A DNA stretch of 64,000 bases from CADEDV01 sp048498035 (GTDB lineage: Bacteria; Bacteroidota; Bacteroidia; Chitinophagales; Chitinophagaceae), in assembly GCA_048498035.1 (NCBI GenBank), contig JBEHYT010000017.1, forward strand, positions 1 to 64,000, given 5' to 3'. Below, in pieces: positions 1-9,614 of the stretch (its first letter is position 1; each line of letters opens with the position of its first letter). The position numbers and the translations under genes are program-made. A model generated the notes under the pieces. It was given only the letters and a program-made list of their open reading frames with translations. It searched no databases and was not told the origin of the DNA.

Positions 1-72
1 GAATCATCCTCCGGCCGTGGAGGCAAAAAAGCCGCAAGCGATGCAATTGCCCAACTTCATGGGATATGCTAA
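1..72 (+). CDS. possible 3' end of a gene cut by the left edge
   Basis: Frame 1 stays open from base 1 to a TAA at 70-72, giving a 23-residue tail with codon choice like the rest of the window (AAA, GCC, GCA, GAT). The tail has the motif GGKKAASDAIAQL, which resembles the end of some nucleotide-sugar enzymes, but this is too short to name. Frame 2 is also open here (stop at 89-91), so the call is weak. If real, it would lie upstream of the membrane transferase gene at 322. Confidence 0.25.
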   Translation, partial: ESSSGRGGKKAASDAIAQLHGIC

Positions 73-87
73 AATTTTCCCCGGACA

Positions 88-185
88 CTAGTGATTCGAT
101 AATGGAGGCAAATGTGATTACTGTGCTAATGTGAAAATGAGAATGCAAATGTGGAAATGTGATTACTGTGCTAATGTGGAAATGA
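88..185. repeat. intergenic ATGTG-type repeat, copy 1
   Basis: Two 30-bp direct units, 111-140 and 156-185, differ at one base and are 45 bp apart. Each begins AATGTGATTACTGTGCTAAT. A preceding GTGATTCGATAATGG (91-105) and the block order match a second locus at 56807-56868. No credible protein is encoded. Together with the octamers at 241-272 this fills most of the first 321 bases, which otherwise hold no gene beyond the doubtful fragment at the edge. Confidence 0.75.
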
Positions 186-240
186 ACACCAACTAAATAG
201 TATCGAAATTATCATCAACCAGACTGTCCTGATCATTGCC

Positions 241-272
241 GAATTAACGAATCGACGAATTACCGAATTGGA
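241..272. repeat. four degenerate octamers GAATTnnC
   Basis: The bases read as four consecutive 8-mers, GAATTAAC, GAATCGAC, GAATTACC and GAATTGGA. The same octamer type, on the opposite strand, occurs at 56783-56814 beside the second ATGTG repeat. The shared association points to one composite repeat family. Confidence 0.65.
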
Positions 273-321
273 ACTGGATATTTAAACAACAGGAAGTAGA
301 TTTGTAAAAATACCCCTGTTG

Positions 322-1788
322 ATGCGGCTGTTTCAAAAGTTTCCTTATTTCCTGTTCCTGCTACCGGTGTTTTTTGTTGTACACGGTTACCAGGAGAATT
401 ACAACTTCGTTCCCGCGGGGGATGCGCTGTTATTGGTGGGCATTTACATGCTGGCAGCATTGCTGCTCTTTGGTCTTGCATGGCTTTTATTCCGCAACGC
501 TAACCGGGCCGCACTGCTGGCATTCTCACTACTGTCATTCAATTTTTTCTTTGGAAGTGTGCACGACCGGATGCTGCAACTATTCCCCGATTCCTTTTTT
601 TCCCGCTACGGATTTATGATCGCATTTCCGCTCTGCCTGCTGGTCGCGCTGATCATTTATCTCTATCGCAAAAAACCTGCGCTTACCCGTTTTAGCGGTT
701 TCCTTGGCATTTTATTCGTTGTGCTCATTGCATTGGACGCAGCCATGCTGGGTGTAAAAATGGCGCGCCTGCATCAAAATAACGAAGTACCTCCAGGCAT
801 GGTCAATTGCCCGGATTGCGACAAACCGGATATCTACCTCGTGCTGGCCGACGAATACGTGGGCGCTTCCGAACTCAAAGACCAGTTTGGATTCGACAAC
901 AGCCCTTTTCTTGACTCGCTTGCGCAACGCGGCTTTTACAACATTCCCAATACAAGCAGTAACTACAACTTTACACCGTTTTCCGTTGCTTCCACGCTTA
1001 ATATGGATTACCTGCCGATTTCATCGGCCAGCATGGCCAACCGGCCGGAGCTGTCACTCTGCTACCGTACCATACGGGATAACAAACTGCTCCGTTTCCT
1101 AAAGGCAGAAGGCTATGGTTTTTACAATTACTCCATATTTGATTTTGAAGGACAGCCGGCCAGCCTCGCTACACAATTTTTGCCCTCACGGACTAAATTG
1201 ATCACCGGCCAAACATTTATCGACAGGTTCAACCGGGACCTGCGTTTTAACCTCGTCACCAGGCTGCACTCCAGGAGAGAATTAAGTCGAATTACCTACG
1301 GCGTATTGCAAAATAACGAACAACATTGCCGGGACACCTGGAAGATTGCCGAAACCAGCACAGCTGCACCAAAATTTGTCTATACCCACCTCCATCTTCC
1401 CCATTATCCTTACTACTATGATAGCGCCGGCAATGCACAACCTTTTGAAAAACTGCTGGAAGGCAACCAGGTCAATAAAGAAATGTATCGCTCTTATCTA
1501 CAGTATGGGAACAGGAAATACCTGGAGTTGATTGATCATATCCTGGCATCGTCCAAAAAAACGCCGATTATTATATTGATGGGAGATCATGGCTTCAGGC
1601 ATTTTACCGAACCTGTGGATCCCGTTTACCAGTATTTAAACCAGGTATCTGTATTGCTACCCGACCGGAAATATCAATCATTTGCAGATAGCCTCACCAA
1701 CGTAAATTTCTTCAGGGTTTTATTAAACGGTGAGTTTCGGCAACAGTTGCCGATGCTTCGCGATACTACCTATTTTGTAGTGGAATAA
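322..1788 (+). CDS. membrane-anchored sulfatase / LTA synthase-like transferase
   Basis: A 488-residue inner-membrane protein. About five hydrophobic segments lie in residues 8-142, followed by an alkaline-phosphatase-superfamily domain from about residue 165. This is the layout of lipoteichoic acid synthases and phosphoethanolamine transferases. Visible landmarks are the metal-site strand DIYLVLADEY, a following segment with possible nucleophile Thr/Ser residues (NTSSNYNFTPF), and MGDHGF near the C-terminus with the usual Asp-His metal ligands. The family moves or hydrolyses phospho- or sulfo-esters on the periplasmic side; the substrate cannot be read here. The ATG at 322 is preferred over the TTG at 319. 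A PIG-L deacetylase gene follows by 74 bp, which hints at surface-glycan modification, but that is inference. Confidence 0.8.
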   Translation: MRLFQKFPYFLFLLPVFFVVHGYQENYNFVPAGDALLLVGIYMLAALLLFGLAWLLFRNANRAALLAFSLLSFNFFFGSVHDRMLQLFPDSFFSRYGFMIAFPLCLLVALIIYLYRKKPALTRFSGFLGILFVVLIALDAAMLGVKMARLHQNNEVPPGMVNCPDCDKPDIYLVLADEYVGASELKDQFGFDNSPFLDSLAQRGFYNIPNTSSNYNFTPFSVASTLNMDYLPISSASMANRPELSLCYRTIRDNKLLRFLKAEGYGFYNYSIFDFEGQPASLATQFLPSRTKLITGQTFIDRFNRDLRFNLVTRLHSRRELSRITYGVLQNNEQHCRDTWKIAETSTAAPKFVYTHLHLPHYPYYYDSAGNAQPFEKLLEGNQVNKEMYRSYLQYGNRKYLELIDHILASSKKTPIIILMGDHGFRHFTEPVDPVYQYLNQVSVLLPDRKYQSFADSLTNVNFFRVLLNGEFRQQLPMLRDTTYFVVE

Positions 1789-1817
1789 GGAGCTTTCCGG
1801 TTCTGCATTTTCCTTAG

Positions 1818-1825
1818 TACCTTTG
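1818..1825 (+). promoter_or_regulatory. candidate -7 element TACCTTTG
   Basis: TACCTTTG matches the Bacteroidota -7 consensus TAnnTTTG and lies 37 bp before the ATG of the PIG-L gene. No clear -33 TTTG is visible at the right distance, so support is partial. Confidence 0.45.
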
Positions 1826-1862
1826 ACCAACACATAATTGCACTTCACCTTTCATTACCAAG

Positions 1863-2495
1863 ATGTTTAACCCCCAGAAAATTTTGATCCTTGCCCCCCA
1901 CCCGGATGATGGAGAATTGGGCTGTGGCGGCGCAATTGCCCGTTTTTGCCAGGAAAATAAAGAAGTTCATTACGCTGCATTTTCGCCTTGCCGCAAATCA
2001 TTGCCTGCAGACTCTCCAAATGATCTTTTAGAGAAGGAATGCAAAATGGCAGTTCAACAACTTGGCCTGCACCCTGCGAAATTATTGTTCTATGATTTTG
2101 ACGTGAGGGAATTTCCCGCAAAACGACAGGACATCCTGGAAGAACTGGTAAGCCTCAAAAAATATATCCAGCCAGACCTGGTAATGGTGCCTGGTTCTAC
2201 AGACATGCACCAGGATCACCTGGTTATCCATCATGAAGCTTTGCGTGCATTCCGCAGCAGTTCCGTGCTGGGTTATGAACTTCCCTGGACGCAGACCCGT
2301 TTTCACAGCTCCTTTTTTATCCAGCTTACAGAAGATCAAATTGACCGGAAGGTAAAAGCCCTGGCCTGTTATGAATCTCAGGCACACCGGGATTATATGA
2401 AGAATGATTTTGTTCGCTCACTTTCAAAAGTGCGGGGTGTACAATGTAATACAATGTACGCCGAAGCATTTGAAGTGTGCCGGATCATCTCCTGA
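1863..2495 (+). CDS. PIG-L family (LmbE-like) deacetylase
   Basis: A 210-residue zinc-dependent N-deacetylase of the PIG-L/LmbE family. The N-terminus carries the metal and catalytic motif APHPDDGELGCGG (residues 11-23), with His-13 and Asp-16 as expected metal ligand and base. The second metal motif is DMHQDHLVIHHEAL around residues 118-131. There is no signal peptide, so it acts in the cytoplasm. Relatives deacetylate GlcNAc-containing lipids or small glycoconjugates such as bacillithiol precursors and surface-glycan intermediates; which applies is unknown. It has its own -7-like element and ends 3 bp from the convergent porQ gene. Confidence 0.88.
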   Translation: MFNPQKILILAPHPDDGELGCGGAIARFCQENKEVHYAAFSPCRKSLPADSPNDLLEKECKMAVQQLGLHPAKLLFYDFDVREFPAKRQDILEELVSLKKYIQPDLVMVPGSTDMHQDHLVIHHEALRAFRSSSVLGYELPWTQTRFHSSFFIQLTEDQIDRKVKALACYESQAHRDYMKNDFVRSLSKVRGVQCNTMYAEAFEVCRIIS

Positions 2496-2498
2496 GCA

Positions 2499-3545
2499 TT
2501 ACCGCTTCCCGAGAAAATTGCTCCATCTTAAATTTAACCCCACCTGGTTATAAGCCGTATTGCGCTGGTATTGCGACCGCGCATACCGGAACTGCAGCTT
2601 GTTGAGCAAAATGCCCACGCCCATCGAATACCCGTTTAATCCATTTCCACCAGTGCCCACTGATAATTCTTTCCGGCGAAGATGGTTGTATCCAAGTTCC
2701 ACCTCCACCCTGCTGCCAATATAAATAGTAGAGGCCAGCACGATATGGCGAAATACCCGGTCAAAACTGAATTTACCGCTTCCACCGCTACCAACGCCGG
2801 TTTCATTATTGAAGGTAGTATCGTTGTAAAAATTATTAAACTGGTTGAGATGATGGGCAGTAAGTGAAAAGCTAAAAGGCGCTTCTGCCAGCCGTTGCGT
2901 TACACCCAACTCCAGGTCAAAGGGCAGATCACCCGGGTCTGTGCCATCATAAGGTTTAAATTGAAAACCCATATTCCGGGCCAGCACCGACGCCGAAAAA
3001 CCACGCGTTGAATCACGATACAAAATCCCTACATCCATTGCCATTCCCGAAGAGCGGTACTGCCCATAGCCTGAATGAATATATTTTAGCGCAGCAGCAT
3101 ATTTCCAATGCTCCAAATAATTCCTGGCAGCCGCCACCTGCATCACCCAGTCTACCGGTTTAAAACTGCCAAGCACATTCCCGGCAGCGTCTGTCTGTGC
3201 AATGCTGCCGTAGTTGATGTATTGGATACCGCCAAGAAAATCAGTACCCCAGGTGTCACTTCGCCAGGCGCCGGATAAATGAAACGCCTTTACACCACCA
3301 TAAAAATCATTAAACACCAGGTTCAACGCGGTGTGCATCGCTGGGCGCAACAACGCGGGGTTGTAAAATGCTACGCCCGGATCATCGGTAGGTTGTGTAA
3401 GCGTAATGCCACCCAGGGCCGTTGTTTGCGGATTGGCAGGCAGGTTGAGAAAATTAAAAACCGTGGCACCACCCAGTGTTTGCGCACAGATCGACAGCCG
3501 CCAGAAAACAGCACCCAAAAGCAGTATATACCGACCTAATTTCAA
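2499..3545 (-). CDS. porQ: type IX secretion system protein PorQ
   Basis: A 348-residue outer-membrane protein with a signal peptide (about residues 1-21, ending SICAQ). The mature start, TLGGATVFNFLNLPANPQTT, is typical of the PorV/PorQ subgroup of FadL-like barrels, and the body has alternating aromatic beta-strand patterns. In the type IX system PorQ is a predicted barrel that helps the attachment complex place cargo on the cell surface. The only in-frame start before the signal peptide is a TTG at 3545, with GGAG a few bases upstream; no ATG is available. It lies downstream of lon on the same strand, separated by the lon terminator. No other T9SS gene is in the window, as is usual because they are scattered. 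Confidence 0.88.
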   Translation of the reverse strand: MKLGRYILLLGAVFWRLSICAQTLGGATVFNFLNLPANPQTTALGGITLTQPTDDPGVAFYNPALLRPAMHTALNLVFNDFYGGVKAFHLSGAWRSDTWGTDFLGGIQYINYGSIAQTDAAGNVLGSFKPVDWVMQVAAARNYLEHWKYAAALKYIHSGYGQYRSSGMAMDVGILYRDSTRGFSASVLARNMGFQFKPYDGTDPGDLPFDLELGVTQRLAEAPFSFSLTAHHLNQFNNFYNDTTFNNETGVGSGGSGKFSFDRVFRHIVLASTIYIGSRVEVELGYNHLRRKELSVGTGGNGLNGYSMGVGILLNKLQFRYARSQYQRNTAYNQVGLNLRWSNFLGKR

Positions 3546-3564
3546 TCTCCACGAAAATAGGCAT

Positions 3565-3592
3565 AAAAAATCCCCCCGGATAACCGGGAGGA
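3565..3592 (-). terminator. rho-independent terminator of lon
   Basis: On the minus strand a nearly perfect 9-bp stem (TCCTCCCGG / CCGGGGGGA, one mismatch) with a TTAT loop is followed by six T. It sits 95 bp after the lon stop and before porQ. A second hairpin (CCTCCT/AGGAGG, 3603-3618) lies between it and lon. Confidence 0.8.
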
Positions 3593-3686
3593 TCTCTTAA
3601 TCCCTCCTCTGCAGGAGGCAAAACTTAAACAACCAACACAATTATAACAACTCCGGGTTATTTTGGTTCTGTTGTTTTATAGATTT

Positions 3687-6089
3687 TCACGAAAGCGCCA
3701 GTTCTAAAACCTGGCTCATTGTTTTTACATAATGAAACTTTACGCCACGGATAAATTCAGATTCAATCTCCTGCACATCTTTTTCATTTTGCCAGCATAA
3801 AATAATTTCCTTTAGCCCGGCCCGCTTGGCCGCCAGCACTTTCTCCTTAATACCACCTACCGGCAATACCTGCCCGCGCAAGGTGATCTCACCAGTCATG
3901 GCCAGGAACGGGCGTACCTTTTTACCCGTAAGCGCAGAAGCTATTGAGGTCATCATCGTAATCCCTGCACTCGGACCATCCTTAGGAACTGCACCTTCCG
4001 GGACGTGAACATGAATATTTTTTTTCTCAAAAAGTTTCTGGTCTATTTTATACTTTTTGACATTCGACTGCAGGTAGGTCAGCGCAGTGGATGCGCTTTC
4101 TTTCATCACATTTCCCAGATTACCGGTCAACTTCAGGTCGCCCTTTCCATCGCTCAGGCTGGTTTCGATAAACAGGATATCACCCCCAACATATGTCCAC
4201 GCAAGCCCCACCGCAACTCCTGCAATATTTGCCGTTTTGTACAGTTCATTACTATATCGCGGTTTACCCAAAATCTTTTCTACATCATCCGCCGTCAGTG
4301 ATGATTTCATTTTCTCATGCAGCGCATATTCCTTCGCCTGGTAGCGCATGATGGCCGCCAACTGGCGATCCAACTCCCGCACACCGCTTTCACGTGTATA
4401 ATCCTGGATCACTTTTTCCAGTACTTTATCGCTCACGCGAAATGGATGGTCCTTCAAACCGTGCAAGTCCATCTGCCGGGGAACAAGATGCGTTTTTGCG
4501 ATTTCAACTTTTTCCTCAACGGCATAACCGCTAAGATCAATGATCTCCAACCGGTCCCGCAACGCAGGCTGAATATTCTGCAGGTTATTGGCCGTAGCAA
4601 TAAACAACACCTTGCTCAGATCATATTCCAGCTCCAGGTAATTATCATAAAAGGAATGATTTTGCTCCGGGTCAAGCACTTCCAACAAAGCCGACGATGG
4701 ATCACCACGAAAATCATTGCCCACTTTATCAATTTCATCCAGTATCATTACCGGGTTGGAAGATTTTACCTTGCGCAGCGATTGTAAAATACGTCCCGGC
4801 ATGGCACCGATATAGGTTTTACGATGCCCGCGGATCTCGCTCTCGTCGTGTAAACCACCCAGGCTAAGTCGCACGTATTTACGACCAATCGCCGCAGCAA
4901 TACTTTTTCCCAATGATGTTTTGCCAATACCCGGAGGGCCAACAAAACAAAGAATCGGGCTTTTCAGGTCTCCTTTTAATTTTAAAACCGCCAAATACTC
5001 AAGGATGCGATCTTTGATTCTGCCCATCCCATAATGATCCTTGTCCAGCACTTTCCTGGCGCGCTTCAGGTCATAATTATCTTCTGTAAATGTTTCCCAG
5101 GGAAGATCCAGCATCAGGTCCAGGTGATTATACACTACCGAATAATCCGGTGTACTGGGATGCATACGCTCCAGTTTTTCAATACCCTTGCGGAAAAGAT
5201 CACGGGCAGCCTGTGGCCACTTTTTTGCGTCGGCCTTTTTCTGCATTTCCTTCAACTCCTGGGAATTGGTATCACCTCCCAGTTCTTCCTTGATGCTCTT
5301 CAACTGCTGTTGCAGAAAATATTCACGTTGCTGCTTGTCCAGTTCATTCCGTGTTTTCGTGGTTACCTTATTTTTCAACTCTGCAAACTGCAACTCCTTC
5401 TGCAGGATCGTCATCAGCAGGTCTGCACGATCACGGATATGATCGGTTTCAAGAATACGCTGTTTTTCACGGATATCAGTATTCAGGTTGCTGGAAACAA
5501 AATGAATCAGGAATGAAGGATTCTCAATATTCCGGAGAATGATCGATGCTTCCGTAGGAATGTTGGGAGAAAGCTGGATAATCTCGGTGGCCAGATCTTT
5601 AATATTGGCAATGTACGCTTCAAAATCCTGGCCGTTGGGCATTTCATTTTCTTCCAGCTTGGTTACTTTGGCGCGGAAATAGGGTTCTTCCGCCACCACT
5701 TCTTCGATCCGGAAACGGGCCTTGCCCTGGATGATCACCGTAGTGCCACCATCGGGCATCTTGATCATCTTCACAATCTTTGCCACTGACCCTACTGATT
5801 CCAGATCCGCTGGCGTGGGCTCCTCCACGGCACTATCTTTCTGCGCTACCACACCAATCAGCCGGTCTGCCTTGTAGGCATCATTAACAGCTTTAATGCT
5901 TTTATCACGGCCCACCGTAATAGGCAACACCACGCCGGGAAATAACACCGTATTGCGCAGCGGCAACAGGGATATCTCATCGGGAACTACAATTCCATTA
6001 CTGTCATCATGATCACTTTCATTCAGGGGGATTATCGGGATAAAATCCATCTCATCCTGGTTGTTGGAAAACATCTTGTCAAATCGCAT
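3687..6089 (-). CDS. lon: ATP-dependent protease Lon
   Basis: An 800-residue LonA protease with the three usual parts. The N-terminal substrate-recognition domain (about 35-235) begins LPLRNTVLFPGVVLPI. The AAA+ domain has Walker A GPPGIGKTS and Walker B ILDEIDKV. The C-terminal peptidase has the Ser-Lys dyad: Ser in PKDGPSAG (about residue 707) and Lys in GGIKEK (about 750). Length is normal. It degrades misfolded and short-lived regulatory proteins in the cytoplasm. The ATG at 6089 is preferred; an upstream TTG at 6098 would add only three residues. It stands as a single gene with its own terminator. No CIRCE-type heat-shock operator was seen in the 5' region. Confidence 0.97.
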   Translation of the reverse strand: MRFDKMFSNNQDEMDFIPIIPLNESDHDDSNGIVVPDEISLLPLRNTVLFPGVVLPITVGRDKSIKAVNDAYKADRLIGVVAQKDSAVEEPTPADLESVGSVAKIVKMIKMPDGGTTVIIQGKARFRIEEVVAEEPYFRAKVTKLEENEMPNGQDFEAYIANIKDLATEIIQLSPNIPTEASIILRNIENPSFLIHFVSSNLNTDIREKQRILETDHIRDRADLLMTILQKELQFAELKNKVTTKTRNELDKQQREYFLQQQLKSIKEELGGDTNSQELKEMQKKADAKKWPQAARDLFRKGIEKLERMHPSTPDYSVVYNHLDLMLDLPWETFTEDNYDLKRARKVLDKDHYGMGRIKDRILEYLAVLKLKGDLKSPILCFVGPPGIGKTSLGKSIAAAIGRKYVRLSLGGLHDESEIRGHRKTYIGAMPGRILQSLRKVKSSNPVMILDEIDKVGNDFRGDPSSALLEVLDPEQNHSFYDNYLELEYDLSKVLFIATANNLQNIQPALRDRLEIIDLSGYAVEEKVEIAKTHLVPRQMDLHGLKDHPFRVSDKVLEKVIQDYTRESGVRELDRQLAAIMRYQAKEYALHEKMKSSLTADDVEKILGKPRYSNELYKTANIAGVAVGLAWTYVGGDILFIETSLSDGKGDLKLTGNLGNVMKESASTALTYLQSNVKKYKIDQKLFEKKNIHVHVPEGAVPKDGPSAGITMMTSIASALTGKKVRPFLAMTGEITLRGQVLPVGGIKEKVLAAKRAGLKEIILCWQNEKDVQEIESEFIRGVKFHYVKTMSQVLELALS

Positions 6090-6277
6090 GTGCTTCAATT
6101 ACAGTGTGATCCGCCGTGGCGGAACGGCTAAAATATACCGGGAATTGCTTACAGCCAAGATTATGCCCCGAAATAAAACAACAGGATAAACCGACAATTA
6201 CCGCCACACTGGTATTTTACCGCCGTATTTGGCAGAAACCAGCCCCTGGCGGGAGGCCATTTTGGCAATAATACAGC

Positions 6278-6304
6278 AAAAAAGACCCCGCCGGATGCGG
6301 GGTC
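6278..6304 (-). terminator. terminator after the 196-aa barrel gene
   Basis: A perfect 8-bp stem GACCCCGC/GCGGGGTC with a 5-nt loop is followed, on the minus strand, by six T. It lies 29 bp after the stop of the gene ending at 6333. Confidence 0.85.
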
Positions 6305-6332
6305 TTCGAGATATTGAACTAAAACCAAACAC

Positions 6333-6923
6333 TTAGAGCGCCAGCCCCAAGGAAAGCTGGAATCCCTGGTTTTTCCATTTGTCGGAATTTCCAATGTCAC
6401 TGATATTATTTAATCCCACCGTGTACCGGCCTGATACACGCAGCGCAGCCACCTTCAACTGCACACCACCTACCATCGCAAAATCTCCCTTCTTAAAAGC
6501 ATCGCCACCGTTCTGCAGCAGTGTGCGACTATTATCGATCAATACCCCAAACTGCGGACCCGCCTGCAACGTCAGGAAATTGCCCAGCAATTTGTAGTTG
6601 ACCAGGATGGGAATAGATAAATAATCCAGCTTCACATTTTGACCTGAATTAAATACATTTTCATACAGTTCCTTGTAGTTACTGTCGAGCCGCGTATTAT
6701 ACTGGCTGAATAATACCTCCGGCTGGATGCCCAACCGCGAGCCACGAAAACCGATCTCGGCAAAACCACCCAGGTGATAGCCATAACGGAATTCATCCTT
6801 GAACGATTTGCCATCCACCTTGGTTACGTTGGCACCAGCCTTGATCCCAATATGAAATTGTGCCATCGTTACCTGTGACACCAGCAGGGCTGCGAACAGC
6901 GACAGGAAAATTTTTGTCTTCAT
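6333..6923 (-). CDS. outer-membrane beta-barrel (porin-family) protein
   Basis: A 196-residue secreted protein with a signal peptide (residues 1-21, ending VTMAQ). The mature part starts FHIGIKAGANVTKVDG, a common opening of the small eight-stranded Bacteroidota barrel family (OmpA-like transmembrane domain without the peptidoglycan-binding part). Strands with alternating hydrophobic residues run to the end, which finishes in FQLSLGLAL, with a terminal pattern suited to the BAM insertion signal. The role is unknown; such proteins are often structural or stress-induced. It is monocistronic: lon starts 244 bp downstream, after the terminator, and a 245-bp gap lies upstream. No recognisable operator was found upstream. 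Confidence 0.8.
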   Translation of the reverse strand: MKTKIFLSLFAALLVSQVTMAQFHIGIKAGANVTKVDGKSFKDEFRYGYHLGGFAEIGFRGSRLGIQPEVLFSQYNTRLDSNYKELYENVFNSGQNVKLDYLSIPILVNYKLLGNFLTLQAGPQFGVLIDNSRTLLQNGGDAFKKGDFAMVGGVQLKVAALRVSGRYTVGLNNISDIGNSDKWKNQGFQLSLGLAL

Positions 6924-7168
6924 TTTTTTTATGGTTTTTGATTGATGCTCCCGGAATGGGAACGTTCCAGATTTTCAAGGATGGTGCCAGTCACCCATCC
7001 CCGCTGTTAAATACTATTAACTACATCAACCGTTTTGTACTAACAAAAACACAAAACCAGCAACATTATTGCTCCGCATTTGTGAAGGAAAACCAAAAGA
7101 AAAAAGTTGTCAACAGCATGCAACATACACCTGCAGGCTGTTCGTCTCAACCGTTTGCCCCAATTGAA

Positions 7169-8227
7169 TCACAATACAAAACCCGCATTGATGGAAAAAG
7201 AAGTAGTAAGATTTTCTGAAGAACCCGGGATATAATAATCCAGCAACACCTGCGGCTGGATAAAGAATTTACCAAGCACATACTCGCCCCGTAAATAAAG
7301 CGTGGCCGACAAAGGTTGAAATTTAAGTTTGTTATCCAGGTAACTATTACGGGAAGAAAAAAGCAACGGTAGATTATTACGGGATGTAACACCGTACAAA
7401 GTAGTGGTCTGGTTAAAACCAAACTGCTGCGTGCCCGCAACCGCCGACACCTGCGGCGTAAACCGGATATGATCCTTCCCCGAAAACACATGCAACCAGT
7501 AAAAATCATGACGCAAGGTGAGCGTAACCGAAAAATCATTGATCGATTCCGTCTCCTCGCGGTTCAACAACCACCACGCCAGTTTGCGAAGCCGTAACGA
7601 TTGCACCAACCGCTTCCGGCGCAGGTAATCGGTCCTGCTGCCCCATCCATAATTCACTGCCAAACTTGAACGCAACCAGGGTTTCCGGTAACTGAAGTAT
7701 GCATACACTTCATTTTGCAGGGGTGACGTGTAAAATGGTAATGAATCTTTTGTAAAATAACGGGTGAACACAACACCTGTCGCAAAGCGGCGATCCTTGA
7801 GATAATCAAACGATGGACTCACCGCGGATTGAAAAAGATTGAGATGACTGCCATCATCCACTATGGATGCCGTGGCGCTCAGCCCCCAGCCGCTATGATG
7901 ATAATAAGAGAGTGACGGCGTAATGGTCATCCGCGAAAGAACTTCGGCGGTATCACCACCACGTGCCGCAAAATTGTAATAGCCCCGCGCCACAGATATC
8001 GTAGGCATGAAATAGCTTTTGGGCGTCAGTATCGAGTCCAGGAATACATCAAACTCATCCAGGAAGTCATCATAATCAATACTGGTATCCATGGCCAGGT
8101 CGCGGTTGGCATTGATAAATGCCGTATCCGGGCGCTCACGCTGCGCCGACGCCTGCAGCCCGGCCAAACTAACTAAAGCCAGGAAAAAAAACGCTGAAAT
8201 AAAAAGGGTTGGTTTTGCAGGCATCAT
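7169..8227 (-). CDS. outer-membrane beta-barrel-like protein, function unknown
   Basis: A 352-residue protein not assigned to a named family. A signal peptide ends near LQASAQ. A short acidic linker (about residues 33-60, rich in Asp: DTSIDYDDFLDEFDVFLDS) follows. From there the sequence has repeated amphipathic strands with many Tyr/Phe/Trp and ends FSINAGFVL, as outer-membrane barrels do. The acidic linker before the barrel is unusual and could face the periplasm. The longest frame begins with a TTG at 8239; ATG at 8227 or 8224 gives the better signal peptide. It is downstream of the metallophosphoesterase gene by 75 bp on the same strand. Confidence 0.65.
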   Translation of the reverse strand: MMPAKPTLFISAFFFLALVSLAGLQASAQRERPDTAFINANRDLAMDTSIDYDDFLDEFDVFLDSILTPKSYFMPTISVARGYYNFAARGGDTAEVLSRMTITPSLSYYHHSGWGLSATASIVDDGSHLNLFQSAVSPSFDYLKDRRFATGVVFTRYFTKDSLPFYTSPLQNEVYAYFSYRKPWLRSSLAVNYGWGSRTDYLRRKRLVQSLRLRKLAWWLLNREETESINDFSVTLTLRHDFYWLHVFSGKDHIRFTPQVSAVAGTQQFGFNQTTTLYGVTSRNNLPLLFSSRNSYLDNKLKFQPLSATLYLRGEYVLGKFFIQPQVLLDYYIPGSSENLTTSFSINAGFVL

Positions 8228-8302
8228 CGGGTAGTACAATTCACTTAGACCCCAGAAATGGGCCTGGGTTTAATTTAGTTTGAATATTTATTAAATTAAA
8301 AA

Positions 8303-9571
8303 TCAAGCAATTGAACTCATTTCAAAAACGGTTATTTCCGGTAAAATACCCACCCGCCCCGGGTAGCCGATAAACCCATATCCCCGGTTCACATACAATT
8401 TCTGCCGTTCCGTTTCATAAAGCCCCGCCCACTGCTTGTACACGTACTGCACAGGGCTCCATTTAAAACCCGGAATTTCAACACCAAACTGCATACCGTG
8501 CGTATGGCCGGCCAGCATCAGGTCAATATCCGCGTAATCCGGCCGCACCTGCGCATCCCAGTGTGACGGATCGTGGCTCATTAGAATTTTAAACGGGTAA
8601 TCCGCGGCTCCCGCATACGCCTTCTTCAAATCGCCGTACTTGGGAAATCGCGCCTTGGCGCTCCAGTTCTCAATACCTAGCAATGCAATCTGCTGACCGT
8701 CGCGCTCCAGCACCACATGCTCATTCATCAGTAATTTCCAGCCCAGCGCAGCATGCACCAACTTTAATTTTTCCAGGTTAGCCGCCTTTGCTTCGGGGCT
8801 GTCCCAGTTTACATAATCCCCGTAATCATGGTTGCCCAGCGTGGAATAAACGCCCATGGGTGCATGTAAACGACTGAATATATCCATGTAGTCATCCATT
8901 TCATCAGCAACATTATTGACCAGGTCGCCAGTGAAAAGGATCAGGTCTGGCTGCTGCGCCATTGCTTTCTCAACACCACGCATTACTGCGGCTTTATCGG
9001 TAAAGCTACCCGAATGAATATCGGAAAGTTGCAACACTTTCAACCCGTTGAATGCCGAAGGCAGGTTGCTGAACTCCAGTGGTATCTTCTTTACCTGGTA
9101 TTTGTATTTGTTGCCAAAACCGTAAATAAGCGTGGCAAATAATCCTCCGCCGAATATCATCCCCGTCCAGCTCAGGAAAGCCGACCTGGAAATGCCTTCC
9201 TCCCGGCCTCCACGCATAATGGTTTCACCTTCGGTATTTTGAAAAAACAGTTTTCCGGCAATCCACTGGATGCCCCGCCGGATATCATCCACCAGGAAAA
9301 ATACGGCAGCCACCAGTTTGGCGAGGAAAAGTCCAATAATAAGCGCAAAAATCGTTGTGCGCGTAAGCCTGGCCTGGTGTTGAAAATGCAGATAGGGTAA
9401 TACCAGCAGGACCACGATGGCGAGCACGGAAATACCCCAATACGAAGAATAAATGATCAGGCGGGTACGATGACTTGCGGATTGCGATACGAGTTTTACG
9501 GCCTGGAAGCAATAAAGGTCTAATAATATCATCAAACCGATCAAAATCCACCAAAAACGGGAGTTACGCAT
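8303..9571 (-). CDS. membrane metallophosphoesterase
   Basis: A 422-residue protein with three or four membrane helices in the first 155 residues and a calcineurin-like phosphoesterase domain after about residue 180. The metal-site motifs are complete and in order: LSDIHSG (DxH), TGDLVNN (GD), LGNHDYGD (GNHD), MSHDP and AGHTHGMQFG (GHTH). This matches the YkuE/YaeI type of membrane-attached phosphodiesterases, some of which act on lipid-linked phosphoesters. The substrate is unknown. The ATG at 9571 lies 156 bp from the divergent parA start, and the intervening region must hold both promoters. Confidence 0.88.
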   Translation of the reverse strand: MRNSRFWWILIGLMILLDLYCFQAVKLVSQSASHRTRLIIYSSYWGISVLAIVVLLVLPYLHFQHQARLTRTTIFALIIGLFLAKLVAAVFFLVDDIRRGIQWIAGKLFFQNTEGETIMRGGREEGISRSAFLSWTGMIFGGGLFATLIYGFGNKYKYQVKKIPLEFSNLPSAFNGLKVLQLSDIHSGSFTDKAAVMRGVEKAMAQQPDLILFTGDLVNNVADEMDDYMDIFSRLHAPMGVYSTLGNHDYGDYVNWDSPEAKAANLEKLKLVHAALGWKLLMNEHVVLERDGQQIALLGIENWSAKARFPKYGDLKKAYAGAADYPFKILMSHDPSHWDAQVRPDYADIDLMLAGHTHGMQFGVEIPGFKWSPVQYVYKQWAGLYETERQKLYVNRGYGFIGYPGRVGILPEITVFEMSSIA

Positions 9572-9614
9572 AGATCAAAATTAACGGCTGTTTCTTATAA
9601 TCATCTTTTAAGGC

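Noticed and set aside
111..185. 30-bp repeats with a 15-bp spacer considered as CRISPR
   Set aside because: Only two units, no dyad symmetry, a very short spacer and no cas genes.
4005..5516. Several long plus-strand frames inside lon
   Set aside because: They lie opposite a complete Lon protease with full motifs and have no protein-like features; they are reverse-strand shadows.
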